From: Erpobdella octoculata
Lineage: Eukaryota; Annelida; Clitellata; Hirudinida; Erpobdellidae
Assembly: GCA_963978895.1 (NCBI GenBank)
Contig: OZ022238.1
Coordinates: 26,628,617-26,692,616, forward strand
DNA length: 64,000 nt
Reading direction: 5' to 3'
Shown: piece after piece, positions 24,857 through 34,790 of the stretch
How the letters are laid out: every line of letters starts with the position of its first letter
How positions within the stretch are numbered: the stretch's first letter is position 1
The notes under the pieces: model-generated
What the model saw: only the letters and a program-made list of their open reading frames with translations
Told to the model about the DNA's origin: nothing
The model's database searches: none
Position numbers and translations under genes: made by a program

Positions 24857-26430
24857 TTTTTTTTATGATAGTTTATTGTCCTTATACATAGTACTTTTAG
24901 ACAGGAAAAAAAACATAAAAGGAAATGATAAATAAATAATAATAAAATGTTAAAATAAAATGATGTCCATTTATGAGAGTTAGAAGAAAAAAGTCAGAAT
25001 ATGTATCTGAAATATTCTTCATCTTCTTCTTCTTTCCCTCTTGCGTTGGTTGTCATCATTGTAGCGCATCTCCAGCTGACTCCTTAATCCCGGAATCAGG
25101 GAGAATGGCTGCTGCAGTCCTCAATGCCGGATCCAGCTGGGCGGTCATCGATGGACGTAATTTCTTTGCTTTTTGTTGTGTTTTGCTCCTCTTCTTGGTT
25201 GACCCATGTCGCCAGAACCTGTGAAATCTTTCTAATCATAGATAATACATCTATGATTCGGTTTTTGTTTTTCTTGATACTTGATTTTCTATTGTCTCCG
25301 TTTGTTTAGTTATGAAAAACATCTCTTTGTTGATATCTGTATGTTCGGCAGCTGTGGATTCTTTTCCTTTGTTTCTCAGGGCCTCTGAGTAAGACTTTCT
25401 CCCTGTTGTAATCTTCCCGTTTCCTTTAGCTTTTTGCCATTTAGGACATTCGTTGCTGCTTGTCCTGTGATCAGGAGTCATACAGCTGGCACTTATAGTT
25501 CTCGTTTGTTCTGGCGCTGGGCAGTTCTTTATGTCGTGCTCTCCGGCGCACTTAGGGCAGGAGGCCTTGGCCTTGCAATATTTGGCCACATGACCAAATT
25601 GATTGCAATTGAAGCATCTTACTGGGTTCGCAATGTATTCTTTCAATCTGAAGGTTAGGAATGAGATTTTAATGTGCTTCGGAGGAGTCTGGTCAGGCTC
25701 AAAGGTGAGGATGAACGCAGTGGTTTCCTGATATCTTTCATCTATTCTTTTCTTAATCCGAGCTGCGGCGGCACATCCGGATTTTTCGATGATTGTTCCT
25801 ATCGGGACTTCTATTGGGGCCCCGGTAATAATCAATTTAATTTTCTTAACGAAAGGTTTAAGAAAACTGACCTGGTAACCGGCTATTTCTAATTTTTCTC
25901 TCACTTTTTGTGGCTAGGATTTTTAGTTTTCTGCCTTTAGCCGTTATTTCTGGTTGTCGGTTGAGAAAACCTGACAGGCTTTCTTCAATTTTGAAGAGAT
26001 TGATCTTTGTGAGTTCGTTCAAGAGAATGCACTCCACAATTTCCTCGGGATGGTTTTCGACCGTCGGTTGTTGTTGCATGTTCTGTTGTAGGCTGGGTCC
26101 TGTGTTGGCTGATGCTATGCTCCTGAAGCTTGCTAGGATCTTGGCGGGAGTAAGGGTTTCAGCAATGATCTTTTCTATATCTAAAGATATTGTTCCTCTG
26201 AAGGCAGGTGTCGGCGGTTTCTCTGAAGCATATGTCTTTCTCTATGGAGGAGTGGTTTCCTCACTGTCGGAAGCCTGTCTCCATGCTTCTTCGACGATGT
26301 CCGTCGAAGGCTTGTTGAACTTCACCTTCTTTTTTGGCCTCATGGCACTGAGCGATACTTCACAACACGTGTGAGATAACGATAAAACAGATTCCGAGAG
26401 CTGGCAACAACATCAACGCGAACGAGAAAG
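24857..26430 (-). mobile_element. ORF1-only LINE (HAL1-like) in TLF-B leader
   Basis: Flanked by a perfect 14-bp duplication TGAATCGTTCCATC (24843-24856 and 26431-26444). On the - strand it has a leader, an ORF1, about 300 bp of 3' sequence with AATAAA (AGGACAATAAACTATCAT) and a poly(A) tail. There is no ORF2, so it must have been mobilised in trans. Confidence 0.8.
25251..26343 (-). pseudogene. LINE ORF1 with CCHC zinc knuckles
   Basis: From ATG at 26343 (MRPKKKVKFNKPSTD) the frame has one TAG near residue 35 and a frameshift near 25905, then continues through an RRM-like/esterase-type linker region to zinc knuckles CFNCNQFGHVAKYC and CPKCAGEHDIKNC plus a third partial knuckle ending ECPKW. 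This layout is that of gag-like ORF1 proteins in I/Jockey-type LINEs, which coat the RNA. It ends at 25251 with a Lys/Thr-rich tail. Confidence 0.75.
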
Positions 26431-26444
26431 TGAATCGTTCCATC

Positions 26445-26553
26445 GTCTTCCGGCCCTTTATAGCCAGTGGATATCAGCTGGCCGGGCCTTATCGACCAAT
26501 AGAATTATGTGTCGAGCAATACCAATGGTCGATCGAAGCGTAACTTACAAGTA
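26445..26553 (-). promoter_or_regulatory. Promoter-like segment of TLF copy B (proximal)
   Basis: Contains TATAAAGG on the - strand at 26455-26462 and two CCAAT/ATTGG motifs at about 26494-26525. The retroposon target site starts 11-24 bases downstream of the TATA motif, at the expected initiation region. The distal part of the same segment continues at 28432, beyond a pogo insertion. Confidence 0.55.
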
Positions 26554-28429
26554 GGGGAGAACCGGACTGAATGGCTACAGTACAGAACGGCCACTGAGAT
26601 TTTCTCATTTGTTAAATTATTTTTTACGCCCATCTCTTTTTTAAAATGCGTATATATATGAACTCTTTGTTCAGTGTTGTTCTTTTGCCTCTCGTGTATT
26701 TCGTTCAGCATTTATAGAGCTTTTTGTCTTTTCGCACGAAATAGTGAAAACGAGTCAGGTCAGAACTATTCTATTCTTATCAAATATTTAAGTTTATATT
26801 TTGTAAGATTTTTTTAATAAATAAAGAGATGTTTGATTAATATTTTAATCTAAAGTTTGGATGTCAAAAATTATTATTTTGCTCGTAGCAGACTAAAATG
26901 CTCGTACATCTCGGTTCGTACTAAATGGCCACTGTAAGGTCGTACTGAATGACCATAGTTATTCAGTATTGCTGAATGTTTGAATTTTCATAAATGTGTT
27001 TAGGTTCATTATTGATCAAAATGTTAATGTAATATAATGAAATTGTTTAATATATTAAAGACATATACATATTAATCACTACTTAATGTTGTTATGGTTA
27101 TGTTTCAGAATGAGAAACAGACTATCTACAGCTGTGAAGGGGGGATGGTCCCAAAAAAACATGGAAAGAGCAGTAGAAGATGGTTTGAAAGCTTGCTTGC
27201 CAGTTAAATCTGCAGCTGAGAAGCATCACTGAGGCGTAGACTGGATGCAATTCGCAGAGGAGATAGTTTTGAAAGTAAAGCTTATTCTCAATCATCGATG
27301 AAAGTTTTCAGTTCAGAAGAAGAGCTTCAGTTGAAAGAGTATTTAATACATGCCTCAAAAATGGGTTATGGGTTGAGTGACTAAAGAAGAAGTTCAAACT
27401 CCTAACAGCTCTATGGTCGTTGTCAAACCCAGTGGATCAGAGTTATCGGCAACGCTTCAGATGATCCGCCCTTTTCCGAAAGCTGCAGCTCGCAAACGAG
27501 GTGGGGGTCGGAAGAAACTGTCTTTTACCATATTGACAGATACTCCTGTAAAGAATGTTTTGCAGAAAGAAAGGACAGAAAGAGATTTGAGGAGATGCAA
27601 GTTAAAAACATCAAAACTTGCAGCAAGAAGGGATATTTCTAAAAGCTTCCCAGACATCGAGCCTGACGGGAAATCAATATTCAAAAATATGCTCACCAGT
27701 AAAGATCCTCATTTTAGCATTGACAGCGCCAAGATAGAAATAGGGGATTGGTTTCTTTTTGAATATGTTTTTGACTCAAAAACCTATTATGTAGGCAAAA
27801 TTGTTGAAGTAAAAGAGGATAAAGTTTCGGCTGATTTTTTGAAATTTGTATACAAAGATAAAGACACCGAAGAGGCCAAATTTTTATCTAAAGATAAAGG
27901 GATTTGTGAGGCTGATATGGATCAGATTGTTGTAAAACTAGGAGATCCAATCCTTCAAAAATCTAAGCGCAGAAATGGACATATACAATTTTCTTTTGAC
28001 TTTTCAGCATATAGTCTTGGTTTATAGGCTACAACTTTTCAATAAAATGACAAAAAACTTTTTATATTTTTTAATTAACATTAATAAAGATTTTTCTGTG
28101 AAATAAAATATTTTGGCTTACCATTTGTTGAGAATTGTGTCTTCTATAATAAAAATTGCATGATTGGCCATTGAGTACTTGGGGGTGGCCATTCAATACT
28201 ACCAGGTTGTACTGAATGGCCAGCCAGAAATTTTGGAAGAGGTTGCGTTATTTATCGTTTTTTTATAAAATTGTTATAATTTGAAAAGTTTTAATGAGCG
28301 GTTTTCAGTAGTGGAATGTTTTTGCTTTCATTATGTAAAAATTTTTTATTTCTATCACTTATAGTTTTTTTGTATGATTGATTTGAATAAAAGTGTAAAA
28401 TTGTGTGGCCATTTGGTACTACTCTCCCC
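26554..28429 (+). mobile_element. pogo-family transposon, internally deleted
   Basis: Ends GGGGAGAACCGGACTGAATG and, in reverse, GGGGAGAGTAGTACCAAATG, each next to TA (26552-26553, 28430-28431). The homologous unbroken site CAAGTAGCTAATTAAC is present at TLF copy C (about 29344-29359), confirming a TA insertion. ACTGAATGGCCA-like motifs repeat near both ends. Confidence 0.88.
27110..28027 (+). pseudogene. pogo transposase, DDE domain deleted
   Basis: The 5' ORF (27110-27232) is a pipsqueak-type helix-turn-helix start (GGWSQKNMERAVEDGLKAC, AAEKHH), preceded by a splice acceptor and ended early by TGA. The 3' ORF (27377-28027, 216 codons) is the C-terminal tail seen in pogo/Tigger-like proteins: IRPFPKAAARKRGGGRKK, ILTDTPVK, then a small beta-rich module (GDWFLFEYVFDSKTYYVGKI). 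The catalytic DDE core between them has been lost. Confidence 0.72.
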
Positions 28430-28431
28430 TA

Positions 28432-28577
28432 ACTAATTAACATTACTTGACTGATTATGACCAACTGATTAGCTTGTTGGTAATTCGGTTTTCAGTTAGC
28501 AACCAAACAAATTAAGTTTTTGTTTACAAAAATGTTTGTATTTTTTATTAGAATTCAAGAAAATTGTTGACCTAATT
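28432..28577 (-). promoter_or_regulatory. Distal upstream segment of TLF copy B
   Basis: Homologous to 23625-23760 (copy A) and 29350-29460 (copy C): TATGACCAACTGATTAGC, GTAATTCGGTTTTCAGTTAG. It directly abuts the 3' end of copy C, which shows that the copies are tandem duplicates. No known element recognised in it. Confidence 0.45.
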
Positions 28578-28588
28578 TTTTTGTCTTT

Positions 28589-28965
28589 TCAATGGTCGAT
28601 CGTCCGTAGGAGACTGCTTTCTTTTCTTGGCACCGTCTCCTTTTTGACAAAACAAATCGTCAAGATTTTTTGCATCGTGCATAATCTGCTGAAATGGCAG
28701 TGAAACGTGGTGAATAATTTCAACTGCTCTACCAGAGCTTCTTCCTCATTAAAACAACCGGCGCATGCTACCGGTCTGGTGGACCAAACAGTTGCTGTTA
28801 CGTTTGGTTCTCTGAGTTTCATCGAAACCAATCCCAGTTTTTTTTGTAAATAACGTTTATTCCATTCATGGCAAGATGCCTCAAATTGATGGAACATCCG
28901 GTTGAAAACGTACAAACGACGTTGCTGATTGTGAGCACAATTTCTGGGCAATTGTCTTTATCCAT
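28589..28965 (-). pseudogene. TBPL1: TBP-like factor, copy C, frameshifted and deleted
   Basis: Starts like copy B at ATG 28965, has a frameshift within the LQKKLGLVSM region near 28845, keeps MKLREPNVTATVWS, then loses about 250 bp inside the saddle domain (junction near 28727) and resumes, out of the original frame, in the 3' end (LLRTIDH). Non-functional. Confidence 0.78.
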
Positions 28966-29078
28966 TTCTCTTGACTTTCAAACGACAAAACTCAGATGAC
29001 AATGTTAAAACTCAGGAGAGCAGGCTTGGAGATATCAACCGTCTTTACGATGACAGAGATAGAAATGAATCGTTCCAT

Positions 29079-29226
29079 TTTTTTTCATAATAGTTTATAG
29101 TTCTTTGCACCAAATGAAATAGCTGTATGTAGTAAGCACCTAAGTGCTTCCTGTCGTGGATCATAAATTGATCCTTTCAACTGTTCCTCCTTCTTTATGC
29201 AGGCTTGGGACTGGCTCGCAATTAGC
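29079..29226 (-). mobile_element. Poly(A) retroposon in TLF-C leader
   Basis: 148 bp flanked by TGAATCGTTCCAT (29066-29078 and 29227-29239). On the - strand it ends AACTATAAACTATTATG plus A8, related to the ends at 2140 and 23451. It shares TCCTGTCGTGGATCATAA with 2217-2234. Confidence 0.7.
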
Positions 29227-29241
29227 TGAATCGTTCCATCG

Positions 29242-29345
29242 TCTTCCGGCCTTTTATAGCCAGTGGCCATCGGCTGGCCGGGCCCGATTGACCAGTAGGA
29301 TTATGCGTCGAGCAATCCCATTGGTCGATCGAAGCGTAACTAACA
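29242..29345 (-). promoter_or_regulatory. Promoter-like segment of TLF copy C
   Basis: TATAAAAG on the - strand at 29251-29258, with CCAAT (29319-29324 region, from CCATTGGTCG) and a mutated second CCAAT. Best preserved of the three TATA motifs. Confidence 0.55.
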
Positions 29346-29469
29346 AGTAGCTAATTAACGTTGAACTTGACTAATTATGACCAACTGATTAGCTCGTTGG
29401 TAATTCGGTTTTCAGTTAGCAACCAAACAAGTTAAGTTTTTGTTTAAAAAAACCTTTGTATTTTCATTA

Positions 29470-29700
29470 AATGCTTTTTTAAATGCTTTTTATTAAATAC
29501 TTCACTCGTTTCTCTGTTTGTTTGTTTGTCTGTGGTGATAAAATCTTAGAAACAAAAATTCACTTACTTTTCCACCACCTAGAGCTCTAAAACCTTCAGG
29601 AAAGCTTTATTCTGGATGACAATACATGAATTTAATGTTTTCGACATGAATTAGGCCTTAAATCAATTAAAAATAATCAAATCAAATTAATTCCTGCCAT
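29470..29700 (+). repeat. Dispersed repeat family C
   Basis: Begins near TTAAATACTTCACTCG and contains GTCTGTGGTGATAAAATC, TTAGAAACAAAAATTCAC and GCCTTAAATCAATTAAAA. Further copies lie at 41555-41760 and 44229-44310, with a diverged one at 1870-1960. Confidence 0.65.
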
Positions 29701-29726
29701 CTAGCGACTGTAATAAGTTATTTATG

Positions 29727-29855
29727 TATAAGTCGCCAGAGGTCCAAAATAATTAAACAGTACGGATGGTTATTTATAAGTCGCCAGAGGTCCAAAATAA
29801 TTAAACAGTACGGATGGTTATTTATAAGTCGCCAGAGGTCCAAAATAATTAACAA
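29727..29855 (+). repeat. Three-copy 48-bp tandem repeat
   Basis: AAGTCGCCAGAGGTCCAAAA recurs at 29730, 29778 and 29826; the first two units are almost identical, the third ends early. Confidence 0.85.
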
Positions 29856-30308
29856 GATTGAGTGTAATGCTTGTTTTAGATTCAAAAATTTTAGTTCGTT
29901 GACTCAGATAAAGAGGCAAATAACAGCATTTTTTTTATAATTGTTTTTTATCTTTACTTGTTTTATTAACTTGTAAGAAATTTTTTATCTAAATATTTTG
30001 TCGATCTTCCATTGGAGCAGGCAACTCTTGGGAAAGATGATACTGAAGTCTACAGCAATGCCTGATATCAAGTTATGGGTGTCCCTGTAACAGGGACCCT
30101 GTTCACCGTCTTTTGTGTACATGGCATGTGGATTGGATTGGCGGTGATATCTAGACAAGATTAAAGGAGATGGTGTTTTCAAAGCTACTGCTTACGAAAC
30201 TGTTCGTGTGCTGATCGACATTAATAAAATATTAAAAAAAAATATTTTTAAAATAACTTGCTTTCTTGTCTGTATATCTATTTGACCAAGGGTATATATA
30301 TAAATATA

Positions 30309-30970
30309 CTAGCGGGGGTAACCGGCGTTGCCCGGGTTTTTTAAAAGTTCTATTAATGTTTGTCTCTCTCGCTCCCGTTTCCTTCCCCGCTTGCTTTCCC
30401 GCTCATGCTTCCGCTCCCGGTCGTTTTCTCGTTCCCGGTCGCTTTCCTGCTCCCGATCGGTTTCCCGTTCCCAGTCGTTTTCCCATTCCCGCTCACGTTT
30501 GCTCTCCGGGAACGAAAAGCGACCGGGAGCGGGAAAGCGACCGGGAACGGGAAAGCGACCGGGAACGGGAAAGCGACCGAGAACGGGAAAGCGACCGGGA
30601 GCGGGAAAGCGACCGGGAGCGGGAAAGCGACCGGGAGCGGGAAAGCGACCGGGAACGGGAAAGGGAGCGCGAAAGCGACCGGGAACGGGAAAGGGAGCGC
30701 GAAAGCGACCGGGAACGGGAAAGCGACCGAGAGCGGGAAAGCGACCGAGAGCGGGAAAGCGACCGGGAGCGGGAAAGCGACCGGGAGCGGGAAAGCGACC
30801 GGTAGCGGGAAAGCGACCGGGAGCGGGAAAGCGACCGGGAGCGGGAAAGCGACCGGGAGTGGTAAAGTGACCGGGAACGGGAAAGCGACCGGGAGCGGGA
30901 AAATGACCGGGAGCGGGAAAGCGATCGGGAGCGGGAAAGCGACCGGGAACGGGAAAGCGACCGGTAGCGG
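30309..30970 (-). mobile_element. Helitron copy 4 with inverted 18-bp array
   Basis: CTAG terminus and hairpin at 30309-30338 (GGGTAACCGGCGTTGCCCGGG). The 18-bp GGTCGCTTTCCCGCTCCC array runs in one orientation to about 30500 and then in the opposite orientation to 30970, so the two parts can fold on each other. All six frames stay open through it (SDRERE, ATGSGK, RFPAPG, VAFPLP types). The 5' end is lost at the junction with a hAT MITE. Confidence 0.7.
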
Positions 30971-31692
30971 CAGGGGCGTAGCTAGGGGGGGGCAAGCTGC
31001 CCCGGGCGCCATCTTGGGGGGGCGCCGAAGAGGAAGATACAGTATATTCTTGCTAGACTAACACTCTCTCAAAGTTTGCGTAAGATGCAAGAAAAACAGT
31101 AGTTTCCTTCCTTGCATCAGGATGTCGTCCACAGTCTAGTTGTATATCTGCTGCTTCAGTCCATTTAGTTGTTCTGCAGCATCAAACTTGTTAGGTTCTT
31201 AGGAAGGGAGAGAGCCATATCACTCATGTGTTTCATTTCAAACCCAACAGCCACAATCTAGGCACAGATCTCCGGCTCAGGCAAGGTGGAACTTGGTGAC
31301 CCCTTCATGCTCCAGCCACCAGTCATTTCACATCGTTGACGTAGAGCCAATGTTTTGAAAGCTGCTCTTGCTATCTAGAACGTCTGTGCCCTGTGCAGCA
31401 CACCTCCTTTATGACATCAAGTTTATGACACACAGCCTAAGGACCATATTGAATTTCATCAGTGTGTGCATTTATTGACATTTATTTATTACATTTATTC
31501 TCACTGAGTTTTGTGGATTTTAAAAAAATTTATTTCTGTTCTTTACGGTATTTTAAATAAAATTTTTGCTTGCCGCATTTTTTTTCAAATACTGATCGCG
31601 AAAAGATGGCGCCAAAACGCACGCATATAAACTAGGGGGGCGCAAAATTTATAGTTTTGCCTCGGGCGCCAAAAACCCTCGCTACGCCTCTG
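30971..31692. mobile_element. hAT MITE, 722 bp
   Basis: Inverted ends CAGGGGCGTAGC and GCTACGCCTCTG with identical 8-bp duplications GGTAGCGG (30963-30970, 31693-31700). The target lies in a unit of the 18-bp array. GGGCGCC motifs near both ends; no transposase. Confidence 0.9.
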
Positions 31693-31915
31693 GGTAGCGG
31701 CTTCCAGGACCTCAAATGTGGATAGGAGAATAGGGTTTTTTGTGTTTTAGAATAGCTGCTACTCAAAAACTGTAAGTGGTACAGATGTAAAAATTAGTAT
31801 TTATTATCTACTCAAGAAATAAAGATATACGGGTTTTACCAATTTTTGATTGTATGTATGTATGTATGTATGTATGTATGTATGTATGTATGTATGCAGT
31901 ATCGGATCTAGGGGG

Positions 31916-32068
31916 GGGGGGGGGGCAACTGAGAGCGAAAGAGTGAGCGGGAAAGCGACAGAGAACGGAAAATGACCGGGAGCGCAAGCGGAGAAGAAAA
32001 CGGGAGCGAGAAAGACAAACATTAGAAAAATCTCTAAAAACCCAGAGCAACGCCGGGTATTGCGCTAG
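31916..32068 (+). mobile_element. Helitron copy 5, 3' part
   Basis: Forward-orientation 3' end with 18-bp units (GAGCGGGAAAGCGAC), GCAACGCCGGG and terminal CTAG followed by T at 32069. Preceded by a short (GTAT)n run. Confidence 0.6.
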
Positions 32069-32089
32069 TTGATTATAAAACTTAAGAAA

Positions 32090-33503
32090 TCTATATTTAT
32101 ATAAGAACATGTCCTGATTGACTAACTGACTGATAATCAACGCCGAGCTCAAACGCCTCATCCTAGGAACGTGAAATTTAAAACTTATATTACTTTTATT
32201 GCGTAAGCATCCACTAATAAAGGATTTTTGAAAATTTTGCTCCTGAGGGGAAGAAACTAGAAAACAAACTTTTTTATAAAACAATGTATATCTCGAAAAC
32301 CAAAAATGAGGAAATTTTGAAATTTGGTATATGGATTCTTTTTGAAAAATAAAAAGATACGTGTTTCACCATTTTTTGAAAATTCGGTTTCCCGGACCTC
32401 AAATGTGGGTTGGAAAATTAAATTATTTGGTTTTTAAAGTAGCTGCTACTCAAAAACCGTGAATGCTACAGGAGTAAAAATTAGTATTTAGTTTCTATTC
32501 AAAAATAATGAAATACGTGTTTTAGCATTTTTTGAAAATTTGGTTTCCAGGACTTCAAATGTTGGGTGGAAAATAGGGTTATTTGTTTTTTAAAGTAACT
32601 GCTACTCAAAAACTGTAAATACCACAGATGTAAAAATTAGTATTTAGTTTCTATTCTAAAAATAAAGATATACGTGTTTCACCATTATTTACAAATTTGG
32701 TTTCCAGGACCTTAAATGTGGGGTGGACAATAGGATTATTTGGTTTTTAAAGTAGCTGCTACTCAAAAACTGTGAATGCTACAAAAGTAAAAATTAGTAT
32801 TTAGTTTCTACTCTAAACATAATGATATACGTGTTTCACCATTTTTTGAAACTTTGGTTTCCAGGACTTCAAATGTGGGGTGGAAAATAGGGTTATTTGG
32901 TTTTTAAAGTAACTGCTACTCAACAACTGTGATTGCTACAGATGTAAAAATTAATTTTTAGTATCTACTCAAAAAAAAAAGATATAAGTGTTTCACCATT
33001 TTTTAAAACTTTGGTTTCCATGACTTCAAATGTGGGGTCAAAATAAGGGTTATTTGATTTTAAAATAACTGCTACTCAACAACTGCAAGCATTACAGATG
33101 TAAAACTTAGTATTTTGAGGTTTTGTGCCGGTTAAAAGTAGCTGAGTCCAGTTTATCACCGGTCGGGCCAAGCCGTTATTTTAGGGTCTTTTTATGGACA
33201 GGCTAAACCTTAAATCAAGGTGGTACGGGCCGAGGTTTTTTACTAAGCATATAGACATTTTAGTGATTTTAGGGTCTTCAGAAGGACGGGCCAAACCTGA
33301 AGTCAAGGTGGGACGAGCCGAAGTTTTTCATCAAGTATATTGACTTTCTAGGCCTGTAAAAACGGACCGGGCCCAAATTAGACGGGCCGTGCCGGGCCAG
33401 GAATTTTGGTTTTGAAATGGGCTGGGCCAAGTTGTCGACGGGCCAAATGCACGGTTCAAATTCTCTAATTTCATGCGAGCGAAGCCGCTACGGGCACTGC
33501 TAG
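32090..33503 (+). mobile_element. Helitron, second family, complete ends
   Basis: Starts TCTATATTTATATAAG after host A, has the CTGATTGACTAACTGACTGA region usual near Helitron 5' ends, and finishes GCCGCTACGGGCACTGCTAG before host T. There is a small CCG-CTA-CGG hairpin 11 bases before CTAG. It encloses a 157-bp tandem array. No Rep/helicase ORF, so non-autonomous. Confidence 0.7.
32280..33110 (+). repeat. Tandem array, period about 157 bp
   Basis: GGTTTCCAGGACTTCAAATG occurs at about 32386, 32540, 32697, 32854 and 33011, each followed by GGGTTATTTG, GCTACTCAA and ATTAGTATTTAG. Five or more units at a regular 154-157 bp spacing. Isolated units occur at 31700-31850 and 35370-36240. Confidence 0.85.
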
Positions 33504-33726
33504 TTATAAATAAATGTAAAAAATTAGAGATTAAAAAAAATTATGTATTCTAGTAAGTATATATTTAAATACATTTTTTTATATATTTTTATATCATTAA
33601 ATAAATTAAAAATATTTCCCTTATTTAAATTAATTTAAAATATAAAAGACTAATATTATTTTCATCTATTTTTTTTTCGTTTGTTTTGGAATGCATACGA
33701 ACGATAAAACATTTTTTTCATTGCAA

Positions 33727-33850
33727 TAAATAAATAAATAAGTAAATTAATTAATTAATTAATTGATGAATAAATGCATAAATAAATGCATAAATAAATA
33801 AATACACAAATCAATAAATAAATAACAAAATAATTAATAAATTTAAATAA
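33727..33850. repeat. (AAAT)n-like microsatellite
   Basis: Imperfect AAAT/AATA tetranucleotide run, 3' of the Helitron and just upstream of a SINE fragment. Confidence 0.85.
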
Positions 33851-33899
33851 ATCCAAAAAATGTATCCAAAATTCATCGTAATTTTAAAACATCGGTAGC

Positions 33900-34022
33900 C
33901 CATGTCAACGGAAAACTTAGCGGGTAAAATCGTTCTTTCCGTGGGGCATGTAAAAGAACAGCGCTTTTGAACAAAGCGGGAAAGGCGCTCAATAAATTAT
34001 CAAACATTTACATTTACATTTA
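33900..34022 (+). mobile_element. tRNA-derived SINE, 5'-truncated
   Basis: Shares AAAATCGTTCT.TCCGTGG, GGGGCATG, AGAACAGCGC and AAAGGCGCT with the complete SINE at 60409-60590. The tRNA head is missing; the tail is (ATTTAC)n. Confidence 0.65.
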
Positions 34023-34555
34023 ATACCCGTGTGTTATTCCAGGCTTGGTTAAGTAGTTTTCTTTAGCAAGGAGCTAACTAACTCATATTTTATCAGGTCC
34101 ACTCAGTTTTTCATTCTTAACTGGTCGATAAATAAGTGCTGAGTTGTATATATTTCATGTAGCGGCGCCCCAAGTCTAATGACTGGATCTATTTTTTGAC
34201 AAGAGCTTCCTTTAAGTATAGTTGTCTATTATTATAAACTTCAAATAAACAATTTGAGGGCACTTAAGAATCGTTTATTTTATGTTATAGTTAAAGAATT
34301 TGTTATGATAAGAACGCGACGTAATGCTAGACCAATTTAAGAAAAAGAGCTATTATTTAACAGATTTCAAGAAATTAAATAAAATTATTGACAATATTGA
34401 ACACCATAAGTATTTGCTACAGTACTTATCTTGATTATTATTGTAATACAGAACTTCCCAAATATTTCACTTTATCCGTTTAGCCAATAATAAAATATAT
34501 TTGGGCTAAGATCACTCTCCGGCGCATTTCCAAAATTATGAAAATTGTACTACTC

Positions 34556-34790
34556 AAATTCGACCCAAACTTGACCCAAACCCGACCCAAACCCAACCCG
34601 AACCCGAAGGTTTTTAATTTTAAAACCCGGACCCGAACCCGAAATTTTGAAAATCGAAAACCCGAACCCGAACCCGATTTTTGAAAAGTTGAAAACCCGA
34701 ACCAGAACCCGGTTTTTGGAAAAATGAAAACCCGAACCCGAAAATTCCATAACCCGAAAAGTCCAAAAAGTACTACCCGTGACATCCCTA
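34556..34790. repeat. Degenerate CCCGAA-rich minisatellite
   Basis: Repeated ACCCGAACCCGAA units interspersed with short A/T stretches, ending GACATCCCTA, a sequence that resembles the end of a hAT MITE. Produces FGFGF and GSGSG artefact frames on the - strand. Confidence 0.6.

Noticed and set aside
29727..29855. CRISPR-like direct repeats
   Set aside because: Only three contiguous 48-bp units without unique spacers, in an animal genome.
30266..31061. Several overlapping frames of 180-230 codons with SR, SDRERE or RFPAPG repeats
   Set aside because: All arise from one 18-bp minisatellite in a Helitron; open in many frames at once, so not evidence of a gene.
34480..34785. 101-codon GFGFG protein on the - strand
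   Set aside because: It reads through a CCCGAA minisatellite and ends in a MITE-like border; no conserved domain.
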